Below the pieces are notes generated by a model. It saw nothing but the letters and a program-made list of their open reading frames with translations. It did not search any database and had not been told where the DNA came from. Source: Gammaproteobacteria bacterium (lineage in GTDB: Bacteria > Pseudomonadota > Gammaproteobacteria > SZUA-152). Taken from it: DNA of 33,843 nt. The translations under genes were made by a program, and so were the position numbers. The stretch lies in contig JAKIUF010000050.1 of assembly GCA_021647705.1 (NCBI GenBank), positions 1-33,843 on the forward strand, in the 5' to 3' direction. Positions 1 through 8,171 of this stretch are shown in pieces (the first letter of the stretch is position 1; each line of letters opens with the position of its first letter).

Positions 1-82
1 TTCGGCATTGTTCTTCTGTCCCATACTCCTTCAAAAACTGAGGTAAACTGTAGCCTTTTTGAAATTGAACTTTATTTTTCAT
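1..82 (-). CDS. IS1595-like transposase, N-terminal fragment cut by window edge
   Basis: An open frame runs leftward from an ATG at 82-80 to the window edge, giving 27 residues with no stop. The start MKNKVQFQKGYSLPQF followed by a YGTEEQCR motif resembles the N-terminus of IS1595-family transposases, where a leader of the type 'F..G.SLPEFL..YGTEEQC' precedes a zinc-ribbon domain. A GAGG ribosome site lies about 8 bases upstream of the ATG, which supports this start. The rest of the gene and the catalytic DDE-type domain lie outside the window, so I cannot tell whether the element is intact. The family assignment rests on this short motif alone. Confidence 0.65.
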   Translation of the reverse strand, partial: MKNKVQFQKGYSLPQFLKEYGTEEQCR

Positions 83-302
83 GAACTTACCCTCGCTTGA
101 TGCTCACTTATTTAAGTATAGAATCTCTTGTGGGAATAGCTGAGGATTATGGGTAATCAGGAAAAATTAAAACCCTGAAACAAAAAACCGATTGCCCGAA
201 ACGGGAGGAAAAACCCCTCATGTAACAACGACTCACGACAAATGGCGAGCCAAGGTGGGCGTCGATGGCTGATCGAACTTTGAATATGTTTTTTTCCCGT
301 TT

Positions 303-328
303 GGTGGAACCGCTGCGCTTGTTCCACC
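303..328. repeat. Small hairpin GGTGGAAC / GTTCCACC
   Basis: Eight-base arms GGTGGAAC (303-310) and GTTCCACC (321-328) flank a ten-base loop. It lies immediately beside the inner edge of repeat copy A, where other copies of that repeat carry different sequence. Hairpins of this kind occur as dispersed short repeats in many proteobacterial genomes. No T-tract follows, so it is not a clear terminator. Confidence 0.55.
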
Positions 329-334
329 CTACCC

Positions 335-485
335 AGCTGACAAGTGCCGAGTTATAAATGCAGAGGCCGCAAAGACGTAAAGAAAAACATTAAACACTTT
401 GCGTTCTCTGCGTCTTTGCGCCCTCTGCGTTAAATACCCGGTGATTTTTAAAAACAGGTATTTTTAGTACTTGATTCATATTTAA
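335..485 (-). repeat. MITE-like repeat family 1, copy A (partial)
   Basis: Inverted-orientation copy. It carries the internal hairpin arms (AATGCAGAGGCCGCAAAGACG and CGTCTTTGCGCCCTCTGCGTT), then TTAAATACCCGGTGATTTTTAAAAA and a terminal TTGATTCATATTTAA. The far terminal inverted repeat seen in full copies is missing and replaced by unrelated sequence. Together with the IS fragment and the 303-328 hairpin it accounts for most of the gene-free 83-595 stretch; I see no gene there. Confidence 0.8.
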
Positions 486-595
486 TTTATGTTAAATCAT
501 GAAAAACACAAAAAATTCGTGTTTTTCGTGGTTCAAGAAATTTCCTCCGGCGCTTCAGTTTCTCTGCTTTGTGGCTATATACGCTCTGGTCAGGA

Positions 596-1201
596 TCAGT
601 CCGAAACCGGTCTCCCCCACTGGCCAGCAAAAAACCCGTTACCCAGGGGCTTGCGTTCCCGTGTTGCATTTTCCATTTCCTGGAAATCTTCATGTAAGGC
701 ATCCATTGCTCCGTGATAACCCACGGCAATCACAGCCATCAGTTCCACTTCGTCGGGAATGCCAAAGGCCGTACGCGCCTGTTCCACATCAAAGCCCCCC
801 ATTTGGTGTGCATTCAGTCCCATGGATGCCGCTTGCAGGCAGACATTTTCACTGGCTGCTCCCGTGTCGTACTGACTCCAGCGATTGGCGCTGCCGTTGT
901 GACTGAACGTAGGTATGCTGCCCACCAACATCAATACCGGTGCATGTTTTGCCCATAACTGATTTTTCTCCGCCAGGCAGCCCAACATTTTTTCCCAGGC
1001 GGCTTCGTCCTTTCCACGATTACAGACTACAAAGCGCCAGGGCTCATCGCCAAAGCAGGAGGGTGCCCAGCGTGCCGCTTCCAGCAGGGCCTGTAGTGTT
1101 TTGTCATCCACGGTTTTTGTTGCATCAAAAGCACGCGGACTCCAGCGCTGGGCGATAAGTGCATCAATGGGGACTGCTGTTGTTGCCGTTTTGTCTGACA
1201 T
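596..1201 (-). CDS. Nitroreductase family protein
   Basis: A 201-residue FMN-dependent nitroreductase-like oxidoreductase, likely cytoplasmic and using NAD(P)H to reduce nitro compounds or quinones. The N-terminal RWSPRAFD (R19-x-S21-x-R23) is the family's FMN phosphate-binding motif, followed by the conserved LLEAARWAPS helix and EPWRFVV strand. The mid-region GAASENVCLQAASMGL is the conserved helix at the dimer interface. I chose the ATG at 1201 because AAGGA lies about 7 bases upstream; the frame remains open to 1297, but the extension is not family-like. It is 116 bases downstream of the pirin gene on the same strand, so the two may be co-transcribed and controlled by the divergent LysR regulator. 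The true substrate is unknown. Confidence 0.88.
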   Translation of the reverse strand: MSDKTATTAVPIDALIAQRWSPRAFDATKTVDDKTLQALLEAARWAPSCFGDEPWRFVVCNRGKDEAAWEKMLGCLAEKNQLWAKHAPVLMLVGSIPTFSHNGSANRWSQYDTGAASENVCLQAASMGLNAHQMGGFDVEQARTAFGIPDEVELMAVIAVGYHGAMDALHEDFQEMENATRERKPLGNGFFAGQWGRPVSD

Positions 1202-1254
1202 TATATTTTCCTTTTTTGGTTGTTGATCCGGCATCCGAAACCCGGAGATGTCAA

Positions 1255-1290
1255 TCTCTGGATTCCGGCTAAAACATGCCGAAATGACGG
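1255..1290. repeat. REP-like palindrome ATTCCGGC...GCCGAAAT
   Basis: CTCTGGATTCCGGCTAAAACATGCCGAAATGACGG is an imperfect palindrome located between the pirin and nitroreductase genes. Related sequence recurs at 2351-2385, 22459-22493 and, reversed and partial, at 28911-28930. Those three lie within family 1 elements, whereas this one stands alone. Confidence 0.65.
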
Positions 1291-1317
1291 TACCCATGAA
1301 GAGTATTCAGCGTTGCT

Positions 1318-2022
1318 TTACGGCAAATCAAACAGCAAAAACTTGGCATCACCTTTTGCCTGAAGTTGCAGGCTGTTTTCATTTTCAATGGTCAGCGCAT
1401 CACCTTCAGTCAGCGTTTGATCCGTTGTGGTGATTTCTCCAGCTATCATGTGCAGGTAATATTTTCGTGCCGTATTCAACGACAACGGCAACGTCTCATT
1501 GTTCGTCAGATGGGCTACTGATAATACGGCATCCTGATGCAGGAACATGGAGCCATCCCGCCGGTCCGGTGATGCCAGCACTTTTAATTTTTTATCTCCC
1601 AGCTCACCATTATCAGCCAGTTCGAGTTGTTCATAACCGGGCGTTACTCCCATCTGGTTCGGTTCTATCCAGATTTGTAATAAATGCAATATTTCATCTT
1701 GCGAGGCATTGTATTCACTGTGTGTAACACCCGTGCCTGCACTCATGCGTTGTACGTCTCCGGCCTGTAGTTGCAACACATGGCCCATGCTGTCTTTGTG
1801 CTCGATTGTGCCCTGCAGAATGACGCTGATAATTTCCATGTCGCGATGGGCGTGCGTGGCGAACCCCGTTCCTGGTGCGATTTCATCATCATTAATCACC
1901 CGTAATACCGAAAAGCCCATGCGCTTCGGGTCCATGTAACCGGCAAAAGAAAAGCTGTACCGACTGTTTAGCCAGCCATGGTGACCCTGGCCGCGTTGTT
2001 GTGATCGTCTGATTTCCAACAT
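1318..2022 (-). CDS. Pirin family protein (YhhW-like quercetinase fold)
   Basis: A 234-residue bicupin of the pirin family, close to the usual 230-240 residues of bacterial YhhW. The metal ligands of the N-terminal cupin are visible: H57 and H59 in THAHRDME, and H101 and E103 in GTGVTHSE. The opening RRSQQRGQG-HHGWL-SR-SFSFA-Y is the family signature. Bacterial pirins bind iron or another divalent metal; some oxidise quercetin and others act in redox or stress control. The gene is divergent from a LysR-type regulator, and the spacer between them holds repeat copy B. A nitroreductase follows on the same strand. Family assignment is firm; the physiological substrate is not known. Confidence 0.93.
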   Translation of the reverse strand: MLEIRRSQQRGQGHHGWLNSRYSFSFAGYMDPKRMGFSVLRVINDDEIAPGTGFATHAHRDMEIISVILQGTIEHKDSMGHVLQLQAGDVQRMSAGTGVTHSEYNASQDEILHLLQIWIEPNQMGVTPGYEQLELADNGELGDKKLKVLASPDRRDGSMFLHQDAVLSVAHLTNNETLPLSLNTARKYYLHMIAGEITTTDQTLTEGDALTIENENSLQLQAKGDAKFLLFDLP

Positions 2023-2114
2023 TTTTGCCTCTCTTTGCGCGCTAAAGACGCGCTGAACGAGCCTTGCGATTCATAAAAATTGAACAAGTATTTTTTGCCG
2101 CTCAAATAATGAAG

Positions 2115-2440
2115 TTTAAATATGAATCAAGCGCTGAAAACACTCTTTTTTTAATCACCGGGTATTTAACACAGAGGTCGCAAAGGCACAGAGTTTTTCT
2201 GTGTTTTTCTCTGCATCCTCTGTGCCTCTGTGCCTCTGTGCCTCTGTGCCTCTGTGCCTCTGCGACCTCTGCGTTTATAACATGCCATTTTTCAGCACTA
2301 TGACAATATAAGCTCCCTATGTACTGGAGCGACTGTTCGAGGGTGTAAACCTCTGAATTCTGGCTAACAACATGCTGGAATAACGCTATTCCCAGTAAAA
2401 AACGCTTGCAAAGTGATTCAGCCCTTAATTCATATTTAAG
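2115..2440 (+). repeat. MITE-like repeat family 1, copy B (full, with internal 8-bp tandem array)
   Basis: Full copy in the divergent spacer between pirin and lysR. Terminal repeats TTTAAATATGAATCAAG (left) and CTTAATTCATATTTAAG (right) are near-perfect inverse complements. The internal hairpin arms run from ATTTAACACAGAGGTCGCAAAGG to GCGACCTCTGCGTTTATAA. The right arm is expanded by TGTGCCTC tandem units at 2221-2260. A REP-like palindrome occupies 2351-2385. It ends about 110 bases before the lysR start, so lysR or pirin promoter sequence may lie in or next to it. With it, the 530-base spacer is mostly explained. Confidence 0.85.
2221..2260 (+). repeat. Five tandem copies of TGTGCCTC
   Basis: Five perfect consecutive copies of the octamer TGTGCCTC lie inside the right hairpin arm of repeat copy B and are followed by the normal arm sequence TGCGACCTCTGCG. 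Other copies of the repeat have a single unit here, so this is a local slippage expansion. Confidence 0.95.
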
Positions 2441-2552
2441 GATAGTGTTGACCCCATTGAATAAAAAGCAGAAAATTTTGCGGGGCTTGAACAAATTTTT
2501 TGAACATGCCTGAACACCTTTTTTCATTCACCCTTATTCGGGTAACAACGCC

Positions 2553-3509
2553 ATGAAACTGACACTGGATGCCCTCAACGTGCTGGATGCCATCGATCAG
2601 AGTGGCAGTTTCGCCGCTGCTGCGGAGAATTTGTATCGTGTGCCCTCGGCTATCAGCTACACCATGCAAAAACTGGAGCAGGATCTCGGCACCCCCATTT
2701 TTGATCGCAGCGGGCACCGCGCCGTGCTTACACCCGCCGGAAAAACACTGCTGAAAGAAGGACGACGTTTACTGCTTGCCGCACACGAGCTGGAAGACCA
2801 AGTCAAGCGTATCGCTACAGGCTGGGAGACCGAGCTGCGCATCGCTATGGATGCGCTGATTCCCGCCAATAACCTGTTGTCACTCGTGGCCGAATTTTAT
2901 GACGAACATACCCTTGCAAAAACCAATGACCCGGCTGCGCAATCTGTCGTACAAAACAATGGCACACAGTTACGTTTGCAGCAGGAAGTGCTGGGCGGCA
3001 CCTGGGATGCACTGGTCTCCAACCGGGCAGACCTGGTAATTGGTGCGACAGGGGATGCGCCTGCGGGTGCGGGCTATAGTCATTTTTCCCTGAGTGAATG
3101 CACCATGGTATTTGTGGTGTCTCCTGGTCATCCGCTGGCCACTGCTGAGGAACCCATTGGCAGTGCGGACATCCTCAAATACCGCGCTGTCGCCATTGCC
3201 GACAGTTCCCGCCATTTACCACCGCGCAGCAGTGGTTTACTCACCGGACAGGAGGTGCTCACTGTGCCGGATATGGCCAGTAAACTTGAGGCGCATATCC
3301 AGGGGCTTGGCATTGGCTATTTGCCGTTATACTGGGCACAGGCCGCCATTGATGCCCGACAGCTGGTCGTAAAATCTGTCGAAGCCACACCCAACCGGGC
3401 CATTCAGCAAATCGCCTGGCGCAGTGATAATCAGGGCAAGGCGCTGAAATGGTTTGTGGAAAAACTCAGGCAACCGACCGTTCAGAAGCGCTTGCTCAGC
3501 TGCCACTAA
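2553..3509 (+). CDS. LysR family transcriptional regulator
   Basis: A 318-residue LysR-type regulator. Residues 1-60 form the winged helix-turn-helix (LDALNVLDAIDQSGSFAAAA, then VPSAISYTMQKLEQDLG), followed by the typical F-R-x-V-LTPAG linker segment and a substrate-binding domain from about residue 92. Such regulators usually control a divergently transcribed neighbour, here pirin and the nitroreductase, in response to a small co-inducer. The divergent spacer is occupied by repeat copy B. The stop codon TAA at 3507-3509 is immediately followed by the terminal inverted repeat of copy C. The start ATG is the first Met of the conserved domain; no strong ribosome site is visible. Ligand unknown. 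Confidence 0.93.
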   Translation: MKLTLDALNVLDAIDQSGSFAAAAENLYRVPSAISYTMQKLEQDLGTPIFDRSGHRAVLTPAGKTLLKEGRRLLLAAHELEDQVKRIATGWETELRIAMDALIPANNLLSLVAEFYDEHTLAKTNDPAAQSVVQNNGTQLRLQQEVLGGTWDALVSNRADLVIGATGDAPAGAGYSHFSLSECTMVFVVSPGHPLATAEEPIGSADILKYRAVAIADSSRHLPPRSSGLLTGQEVLTVPDMASKLEAHIQGLGIGYLPLYWAQAAIDARQLVVKSVEATPNRAIQQIAWRSDNQGKALKWFVEKLRQPTVQKRLLSCH

Positions 3510-3697
3510 AATGTGAATTAAACGCTAAAACACCTGGTTTTAAAAATCACTGAGTATTTAACGCAGAGGCCGCAAAGACGCAAAGAACACAACGTTTTCT
3601 GTTTTTCTTTGCATCCTCTGCACCGTTTCGACTTTAGTGTTCACAGCACATCATTTTTTATTGCCGCTATAACATTACCCATGATTCACATTAAAAT
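3508..3697 (+). repeat. MITE-like repeat family 1, copy C (short full copy)
   Basis: Starts at the lysR stop codon with TAAAATGTGAATTAAACG and ends with CATGATTCACATTAAAATG, a clear inverted pair. The internal left arm AACGCAGAGGCCGCAAAGACG is well kept; the right arm is degenerate (CTTTGCATCCTCTGCACC). It fills most of the 317-base gap before the adaptor gene. No gene is seen there. Confidence 0.82.
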
Positions 3698-3826
3698 GAG
3701 CAGTGTCGTGCCAAAAAAACTGCGCATCAAGCATTGCTTTGCCGCATAGAACACCACATATTACAAACAAGGCGCATCATTTTGCTTTTGGTGCCTCAAT
3801 AAAAATCACGATACCACAGGCCCACT

Positions 3827-4969
3827 ATGACCCACCATTTACGTCGGCTTATTGTCATTGGCATCCTGCTCGGCATTGGTCTGGCCTTGGCTTGGTATTG
3901 GTCACAACCCAAACCAATACCGGTGCGTGTTGAGGTGGTGGAACGTGGTCCTATCGAATCCACCATCGCCAACACCCGCGCGGGCACCGTTAAGGCTTGC
4001 CAGCGTGCCAGACTCTCTCCCTCTATCGGTGGTCTTATTGCTCACTTGCCCATTAAACAGGGTGATCACGTCAAAACCGGGGAATTGCTGTTATCACTGT
4101 GGAATAAAGACCTCGATGCCCAGCTGCAACTTGCTGAACGCGAAGCGGTAGCCACCGCAGCCCGTGCTACTGAGGTATGCGTGGTCGCCGATGTAGCTCG
4201 TAGCGAGGCAAACCGCTTGGTGCAATTGCGCAAACAAAAACTTGCTTCGGACGACAGTACCGAACGTGCCGTGGGTGATGCCAAGGCCCGTGCCGCTGCC
4301 TGTCTGGCTGCCAGGGAATCACAGCGGGTGTCGCAGGCAAAAATCAATGTCAGCAAAGCCAATCTGGAACGTACCCGGCTTGTCGCGCCTTTTGACGGCA
4401 TCATCGCCAAAATCAACGGCGAGCTGGGTGAGTTTGTCACCCCCTCCCCGCCCGGTATTCCCACCCCACCTGCGGTGGACCTTATTGATAACCGTTGCCT
4501 GTATATTTCCGCGCCCATCGATGAGGTGGATGCTGCCAAAGTGAACGTGGGACAGCCCGTGCGCATTTCGCTGGATGCTTTCCCGGATAAAACTTTCGAT
4601 GGCAAAATCCGCCGTATCGCCCCCTTTGTGCTAGAGGTTGAAAAACAGGCACGCACTGTGGATGTGGAAGCAGAATTCACTCGGCCTGAAGATTACGCCC
4701 GGCTTCTGGGTGGCTACAGTGCTGACCTGGAAATTATTCTGGCCACCCGCCTGGATGTGTTACACATTCCCACTGAAGCCCTGATGGAAGATGATCATGT
4801 ACTGGTATTTTCCACAGATGAAAGCAAACTGCGTATCCGCAAAGTGAAAGTCGGCCTGTCTAACTGGAAATTGACAGAGGTCACTTCCGGCCTGAAGGAA
4901 GGCGAACAGGTGGTCACCAGTATCGACCGAAAAGGTGTAGAAAATGGTGCGCTGGCCCAACTCGAATAA
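3827..4969 (+). CDS. HlyD/MacA-type periplasmic adaptor (membrane fusion) subunit
   Basis: A 380-residue efflux adaptor. Residues 7-24 are an N-terminal membrane anchor; residues 57-92 and 185-205 (RLVAPFDGIIAKINGELGEFV region) are the two lipoyl half-motifs; the intervening residues 95-182 are Ala/Arg/Glu-rich and predicted as a coiled-coil hairpin; the remainder is beta-barrel and membrane-proximal domain. Adaptors of this type link an inner-membrane pump to an outer-membrane channel. The expected partners, a MacB-like ATPase and permeases, are about 6.4 kb downstream at 11418-14593, separated by an accessory island. No outer-membrane TolC gene is present. Function as an exporter subunit is well supported; the cargo is unknown. 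Confidence 0.9.
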   Translation: MTHHLRRLIVIGILLGIGLALAWYWSQPKPIPVRVEVVERGPIESTIANTRAGTVKACQRARLSPSIGGLIAHLPIKQGDHVKTGELLLSLWNKDLDAQLQLAEREAVATAARATEVCVVADVARSEANRLVQLRKQKLASDDSTERAVGDAKARAAACLAARESQRVSQAKINVSKANLERTRLVAPFDGIIAKINGELGEFVTPSPPGIPTPPAVDLIDNRCLYISAPIDEVDAAKVNVGQPVRISLDAFPDKTFDGKIRRIAPFVLEVEKQARTVDVEAEFTRPEDYARLLGGYSADLEIILATRLDVLHIPTEALMEDDHVLVFSTDESKLRIRKVKVGLSNWKLTEVTSGLKEGEQVVTSIDRKGVENGALAQLE

Positions 4970-5034
4970 ACAAATACGATTCCGTATATACCCATAGTGA
5001 TTACCCCCCTGATAATGTCGGAAGCCCCAAGATC

Positions 5035-5279
5035 ATGTGAATTATTCACTGATGCTATGCACTTGAATAATGAATCCGTGATCTGACGGTTTTTAAGATG
5101 ACGTTACAATGCGTATTCTGACTGAAACCTGGGCAGTATCAGCAACTCTCGGACAATCGTTCCAGTGTATTGGGAGTAAAGCTTTTAGTGTTGTTCTTTA
5201 CGTCCTTTGCGCCTCTGCGACCTCTGCGTTAAATATCCAGCGATTCTTAAACCAGATGTTTTTAGCACTGAATTCACAT
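5035..5279 (-). repeat. MITE-like repeat family 1, copy D (full, reversed)
   Basis: Reversed copy bounded by ATGTGAATTATTC (left) and CACTGAATTCACAT (right). The segment CTCTCGGACAATCGTTCCAGTGTATTGGGAG at 5150-5180 is the reverse complement counterpart of the extension seen in copies B and F. The retained hairpin arm is GCGCCTCTGCGACCTCTGCGTTAAATATCCAGCGATT; the partner arm is lost. It marks the left side of the accessory island. Confidence 0.72.
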
Positions 5280-5375
5280 TTGAGGCCACAGTGGAATTCG
5301 AAGACAGCATGAGTAACCCCATGTAGATGGCCTATTTTAGCGGAACTCGTGGTAACGAAAATGATTCGAAGGGAA

Positions 5376-5534
5376 CCCACCACGCTACTTTTCGTTATAA
5401 GGATATCAACAAGGGAAAACCCGGCACCAATCAGCCTCCACTTGTGGGGTAACGTGCGTTATGCCTTGAAAAGGCTGCATTACGACGGCACCCATGTGAT
5501 CTTTGAGCCTCTCGATTTCATTGCCCGGATGGCG
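5376..5534 (+). pseudogene. IS91-type (Y2) transposase relic
   Basis: Translating from 5445 gives WGNVRYALKRLHYDGTHVIF followed by EPLDFIARMA, ending at 5534. This closely matches the conserved segment 'VRYxLKTPYRDGTTHVIFEPLDFIARLA' of IS91/IS801-like transposases. In another frame, 5376-5420 reads HATFRYKDINKGKP, which may be the 'TFRYKD' segment of the same protein family, though this is tentative. No full-length frame exists and stops interrupt both sides, so this is a decayed fragment. It sits at the left boundary of the AT-rich island. Confidence 0.6.
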
Positions 5535-5782
5535 ATTATTCAGAAGCAGTGGATCCCCGAAAAAAGGACGGTTATACTCCGACACCTCTAAATTAACAAA
5601 CCGTAGGTTGACGGTGATAAATCAACCCCGCAGAAAACTATCTCGCTACGCCCGGTTTTCGCGATGTAAAGACAGGGCGTTGTACTACCAGCTCAAGCAC
5701 TTAGATATTTTAACAAAAACCCTAAGAAGTGAGCTGCGGGAGATTCAAGCCAAAGAAATTAATAATAAACAGGCTGGAAGAA

Positions 5783-6070
5783 ATGAAGCAATCAAATATT
5801 ATTGCCCGATTTTTTATGCTCATATTTATGATGGAGTTTTTGTTGGCATGTACCAGCAATAACAGTAATCCGTTACCTGTGAGCAACGGTACTCCCAACC
5901 TCAAAACTGTCGGTGATTATAGCATCAGCGATGGTAGTACCTCAGCCCAACCGTCTGCCTTTACGATCCCAGCCATTGATGCCAACACGTATTACTTCGC
6001 GGTAACTACCTACGATATCGATGGAACTGAAAGTGATTTTTCAAATATTGAAAGCAAAACCTTACCGTAG
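5783..6070 (+). CDS. Small lipoprotein, truncated paralogue of the Ig/FN3 lipoprotein downstream
   Basis: A 95-residue lipoprotein starting at the ATG at 5783. It has a signal peptide with lipobox LLAC (C23), matching the lipobox position of the 422-residue lipoprotein at 8172. The upstream sequence (AATAAACAGGCTGGAAGAA before the ATG versus AATAAAACAGGCGGAAAAA) and the first residues (MKQSNIIARF versus MKQATIITKF) are also alike. After a short linker it has GDYSISDGSTSAQPSAFTI, like the end of the second Ig repeat in the larger protein, and then a YYFAVTTYDIDGTES segment typical of a FN3 C-terminal strand. It therefore looks like an internally deleted duplicate. Whether it is expressed is unknown. 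Confidence 0.6.
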   Translation: MKQSNIIARFFMLIFMMEFLLACTSNNSNPLPVSNGTPNLKTVGDYSISDGSTSAQPSAFTIPAIDANTYYFAVTTYDIDGTESDFSNIESKTLP

Positions 6071-6270
6071 GAAGCTGCTGATCACGATCCAGCCTTGATA
6101 TTTTGTGAAGTTATGCACAGTTCACTTTTTCATTATTGATTATACTTCAGGGAGGGCTATATGGGTGACCCATAATTAGCGTTAGATATAGATACAAACC
6201 GGTAAGGTTTTAACAGCCCTTCATAAACAACTATTAAGCTTGTAGATAATAAAATGACAGTGAGGCGAAA

Positions 6271-8100
6271 ATGACAAAGTACCACAGTATTATATATTTA
6301 ACTCGATTTTTAATAACAACTATTTCATTAGTTATGGCTCCTGCTGCTTTTGCTTTGGTACCTGTACTCCATTTTTCAGATATTAATAGTGGCCCCAAAG
6401 TCGGCTTGGGCGATGGACTAGGCTCAGGTGCAATTGTCACAATCTGGGGTAATAACCTTGGCGACCTGCAAGGTGCTTCGAAAGTCTACATCGGCAACAA
6501 AGAGGCCGCCCATGTTTATTCATGGGCAAGGGCAGATGGGGAAAAGGCTGATGGCACCAACGCAAACGGCCCGGCAAACCTCTACACCTATCACAAGATA
6601 CAAGCCATCTCGTTTTCTATTCCAGCCACCGATGCTGACGGTGAAAACGATATTCATGTCACCGTCGGCGGCATGGACTCTAATACGCTACCATTCGTCA
6701 TCAGAGATGGGAATATTTTCTTTGTTTCACCAAATGGCAGCGATACTAATGATGGATCATTCGATAATCCATGGCAAACGTTAGCCCATGTTGCATCAGG
6801 TGCTGACGACAGGCTTAGCCCTGGTGACATTGCCTACGCAACTAATGGTGTAACACATACCGGAGGGGGGCTAATGGTCAGATCCTTAAGAGGAACGGCT
6901 GAGCGACCCTACACTATTGCTGCTTATCCTGGAGCAACCGTTTTGATAGACGATCCATCAAGTCGAGGCATTCACAACTTCAGTCGCCGTTCTGAGTTCT
7001 GGAATTTTTCAAAACTTAAAATCAAAACAAATGGTAATGGTATTCATACCTTCAAGGGCATGAGGGCTGTTGGTAACAGAATTACTAATCACGATTATGA
7101 CCGTGACGGCAACCTAGGTGGTTGTGCAAATGGACAAGGAGGAGCCATCAGTGGATCCAACTACGGGATTCGATCCGGTGCAGACGTACCAGATGTTGCT
7201 GGTGGTATAAAAGTGTACGGCAATCACATTCATGACTTCGGTTGTGAAACGACCTCTAAATTACACCATGTCTTTTATATCTCTAATCGTGGCGGCTCTA
7301 GCATTGAATCTTTCGAGCTAGGCTGGAATTACCTGCATGACAACAAGGCTCACCACGCTTTACACGTCTATGATGAAGGTGTCTGTGGTGATTTTTACAA
7401 CACCATGAAAATCCATAATAACGTTGTCATTAATCAAGTAGGTGCTGCTGTAAATATCGCCTCAGGCGGCCCAGGAGACACCTGCTTGTCCATGCCTGTT
7501 GAAATTTATAACAACCTCATGGTGAATACTGGCCTGGAGATATCAGGATGTAGTAATTGTAACCATTACTTTGCCATCCGCATTGTGATGAAAACGACTC
7601 GCTCACACGTGAGAATCATTAATAATACAATTTATGGTTATGGCGAGTCAGGTGAAGATGGTTATGCTTTGCATATTCAGGGTCAAGGCAGCGACACTTG
7701 GAACTTTGGTGGAACCTGGGAGTTTGAAAATAACATTATTGTTGATACCCATAACCTTCCATACCATTCACCGTATCGGAAAGAGCCTGAAACAGCAGAA
7801 GGTAATTTATGGTTCAATGGTGGTGATGATACGCCAGCAGCGGTGCCACCATGGAGCGCACCAGAGCTCAATTTCAACAATATTAATCCCCAGATGAATA
7901 GCCTGGCTGAAAATCCCTACACCATAACTGAAACATCCCCCGCAAATAACGCCGGAGTAGTGCCCACACTTCCCATTTCCTATGACCTGGCAGGTGTTCC
8001 TCGCGGGGGAGCGGGAGAGATTTCTATTGGTGCATACGAATACAGCGGTGCAGCAAAAGCTCCACCCAGTGCAACGCAATTAATGATTATTGACGAATAA
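6271..8100 (+). CDS. Secreted right-handed beta-helix protein with N-terminal IPT/TIG-like domain
   Basis: A 609-residue exported protein. Residues 1-28 form a signal peptide ending in AFA; residues 30-145 resemble an IPT/TIG immunoglobulin-like domain (AIVTIWGNNLGDLQGASKVYIGN); the motif FFVSPNGSDTNDGSFDNPWQ at about 150-170 is the entry of a DUF1565/pectate-lyase-like domain; and repeated N-N/IxNN-type rungs (IHNNVVINQVG, IYNNLMVNTG, IINNTIYGYG, FENNIIVDTH) are parallel beta-helix coils. The end DLAGVPRGGAGEISIGAYEY is a common C-terminal cap of such proteins. Members bind or cleave polysaccharide. GAGG precedes the ATG. It lies between the truncated and full copies of the lipoprotein gene. 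Catalytic residues were not identified, so enzymatic activity is uncertain. Confidence 0.82.
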   Translation: MTKYHSIIYLTRFLITTISLVMAPAAFALVPVLHFSDINSGPKVGLGDGLGSGAIVTIWGNNLGDLQGASKVYIGNKEAAHVYSWARADGEKADGTNANGPANLYTYHKIQAISFSIPATDADGENDIHVTVGGMDSNTLPFVIRDGNIFFVSPNGSDTNDGSFDNPWQTLAHVASGADDRLSPGDIAYATNGVTHTGGGLMVRSLRGTAERPYTIAAYPGATVLIDDPSSRGIHNFSRRSEFWNFSKLKIKTNGNGIHTFKGMRAVGNRITNHDYDRDGNLGGCANGQGGAISGSNYGIRSGADVPDVAGGIKVYGNHIHDFGCETTSKLHHVFYISNRGGSSIESFELGWNYLHDNKAHHALHVYDEGVCGDFYNTMKIHNNVVINQVGAAVNIASGGPGDTCLSMPVEIYNNLMVNTGLEISGCSNCNHYFAIRIVMKTTRSHVRIINNTIYGYGESGEDGYALHIQGQGSDTWNFGGTWEFENNIIVDTHNLPYHSPYRKEPETAEGNLWFNGGDDTPAAVPPWSAPELNFNNINPQMNSLAENPYTITETSPANNAGVVPTLPISYDLAGVPRGGAGEISIGAYEYSGAAKAPPSATQLMIIDE

Positions 8101-8171
8101 AATATGAGCCTCCCAGAAAAATCTGCGGGGAACACAACCTATCAATATTGCCAATAAAACAGGCGGAAAAA

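Noticed and set aside
499-906. A 135-residue plus-strand frame opposite the nitroreductase
   Set aside because: Low-complexity Pro/Arg/His-rich antisense frame of a well-supported gene.
2221-2260. Possible CRISPR-like repeats
   Set aside because: Units are eight bases and directly adjacent without spacers, and no cas genes are present.
2102-2527. A 141-residue minus-strand frame between pirin and lysR
   Set aside because: It spans repeat copy B, and its QRHRGTEAQRHRG repeats come from the TGTGCCTC array rather than a protein.
4066-4680. A 204-residue minus-strand frame within the adaptor gene
   Set aside because: Antisense shadow of the adaptor's coiled-coil region; Ser/Ala/Arg-rich with no family match.
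5503-5862. A 119-residue plus-strand frame before the small lipoprotein
   Set aside because: It runs through transposase debris into the lipoprotein gene in another frame; no ribosome site and no domain.
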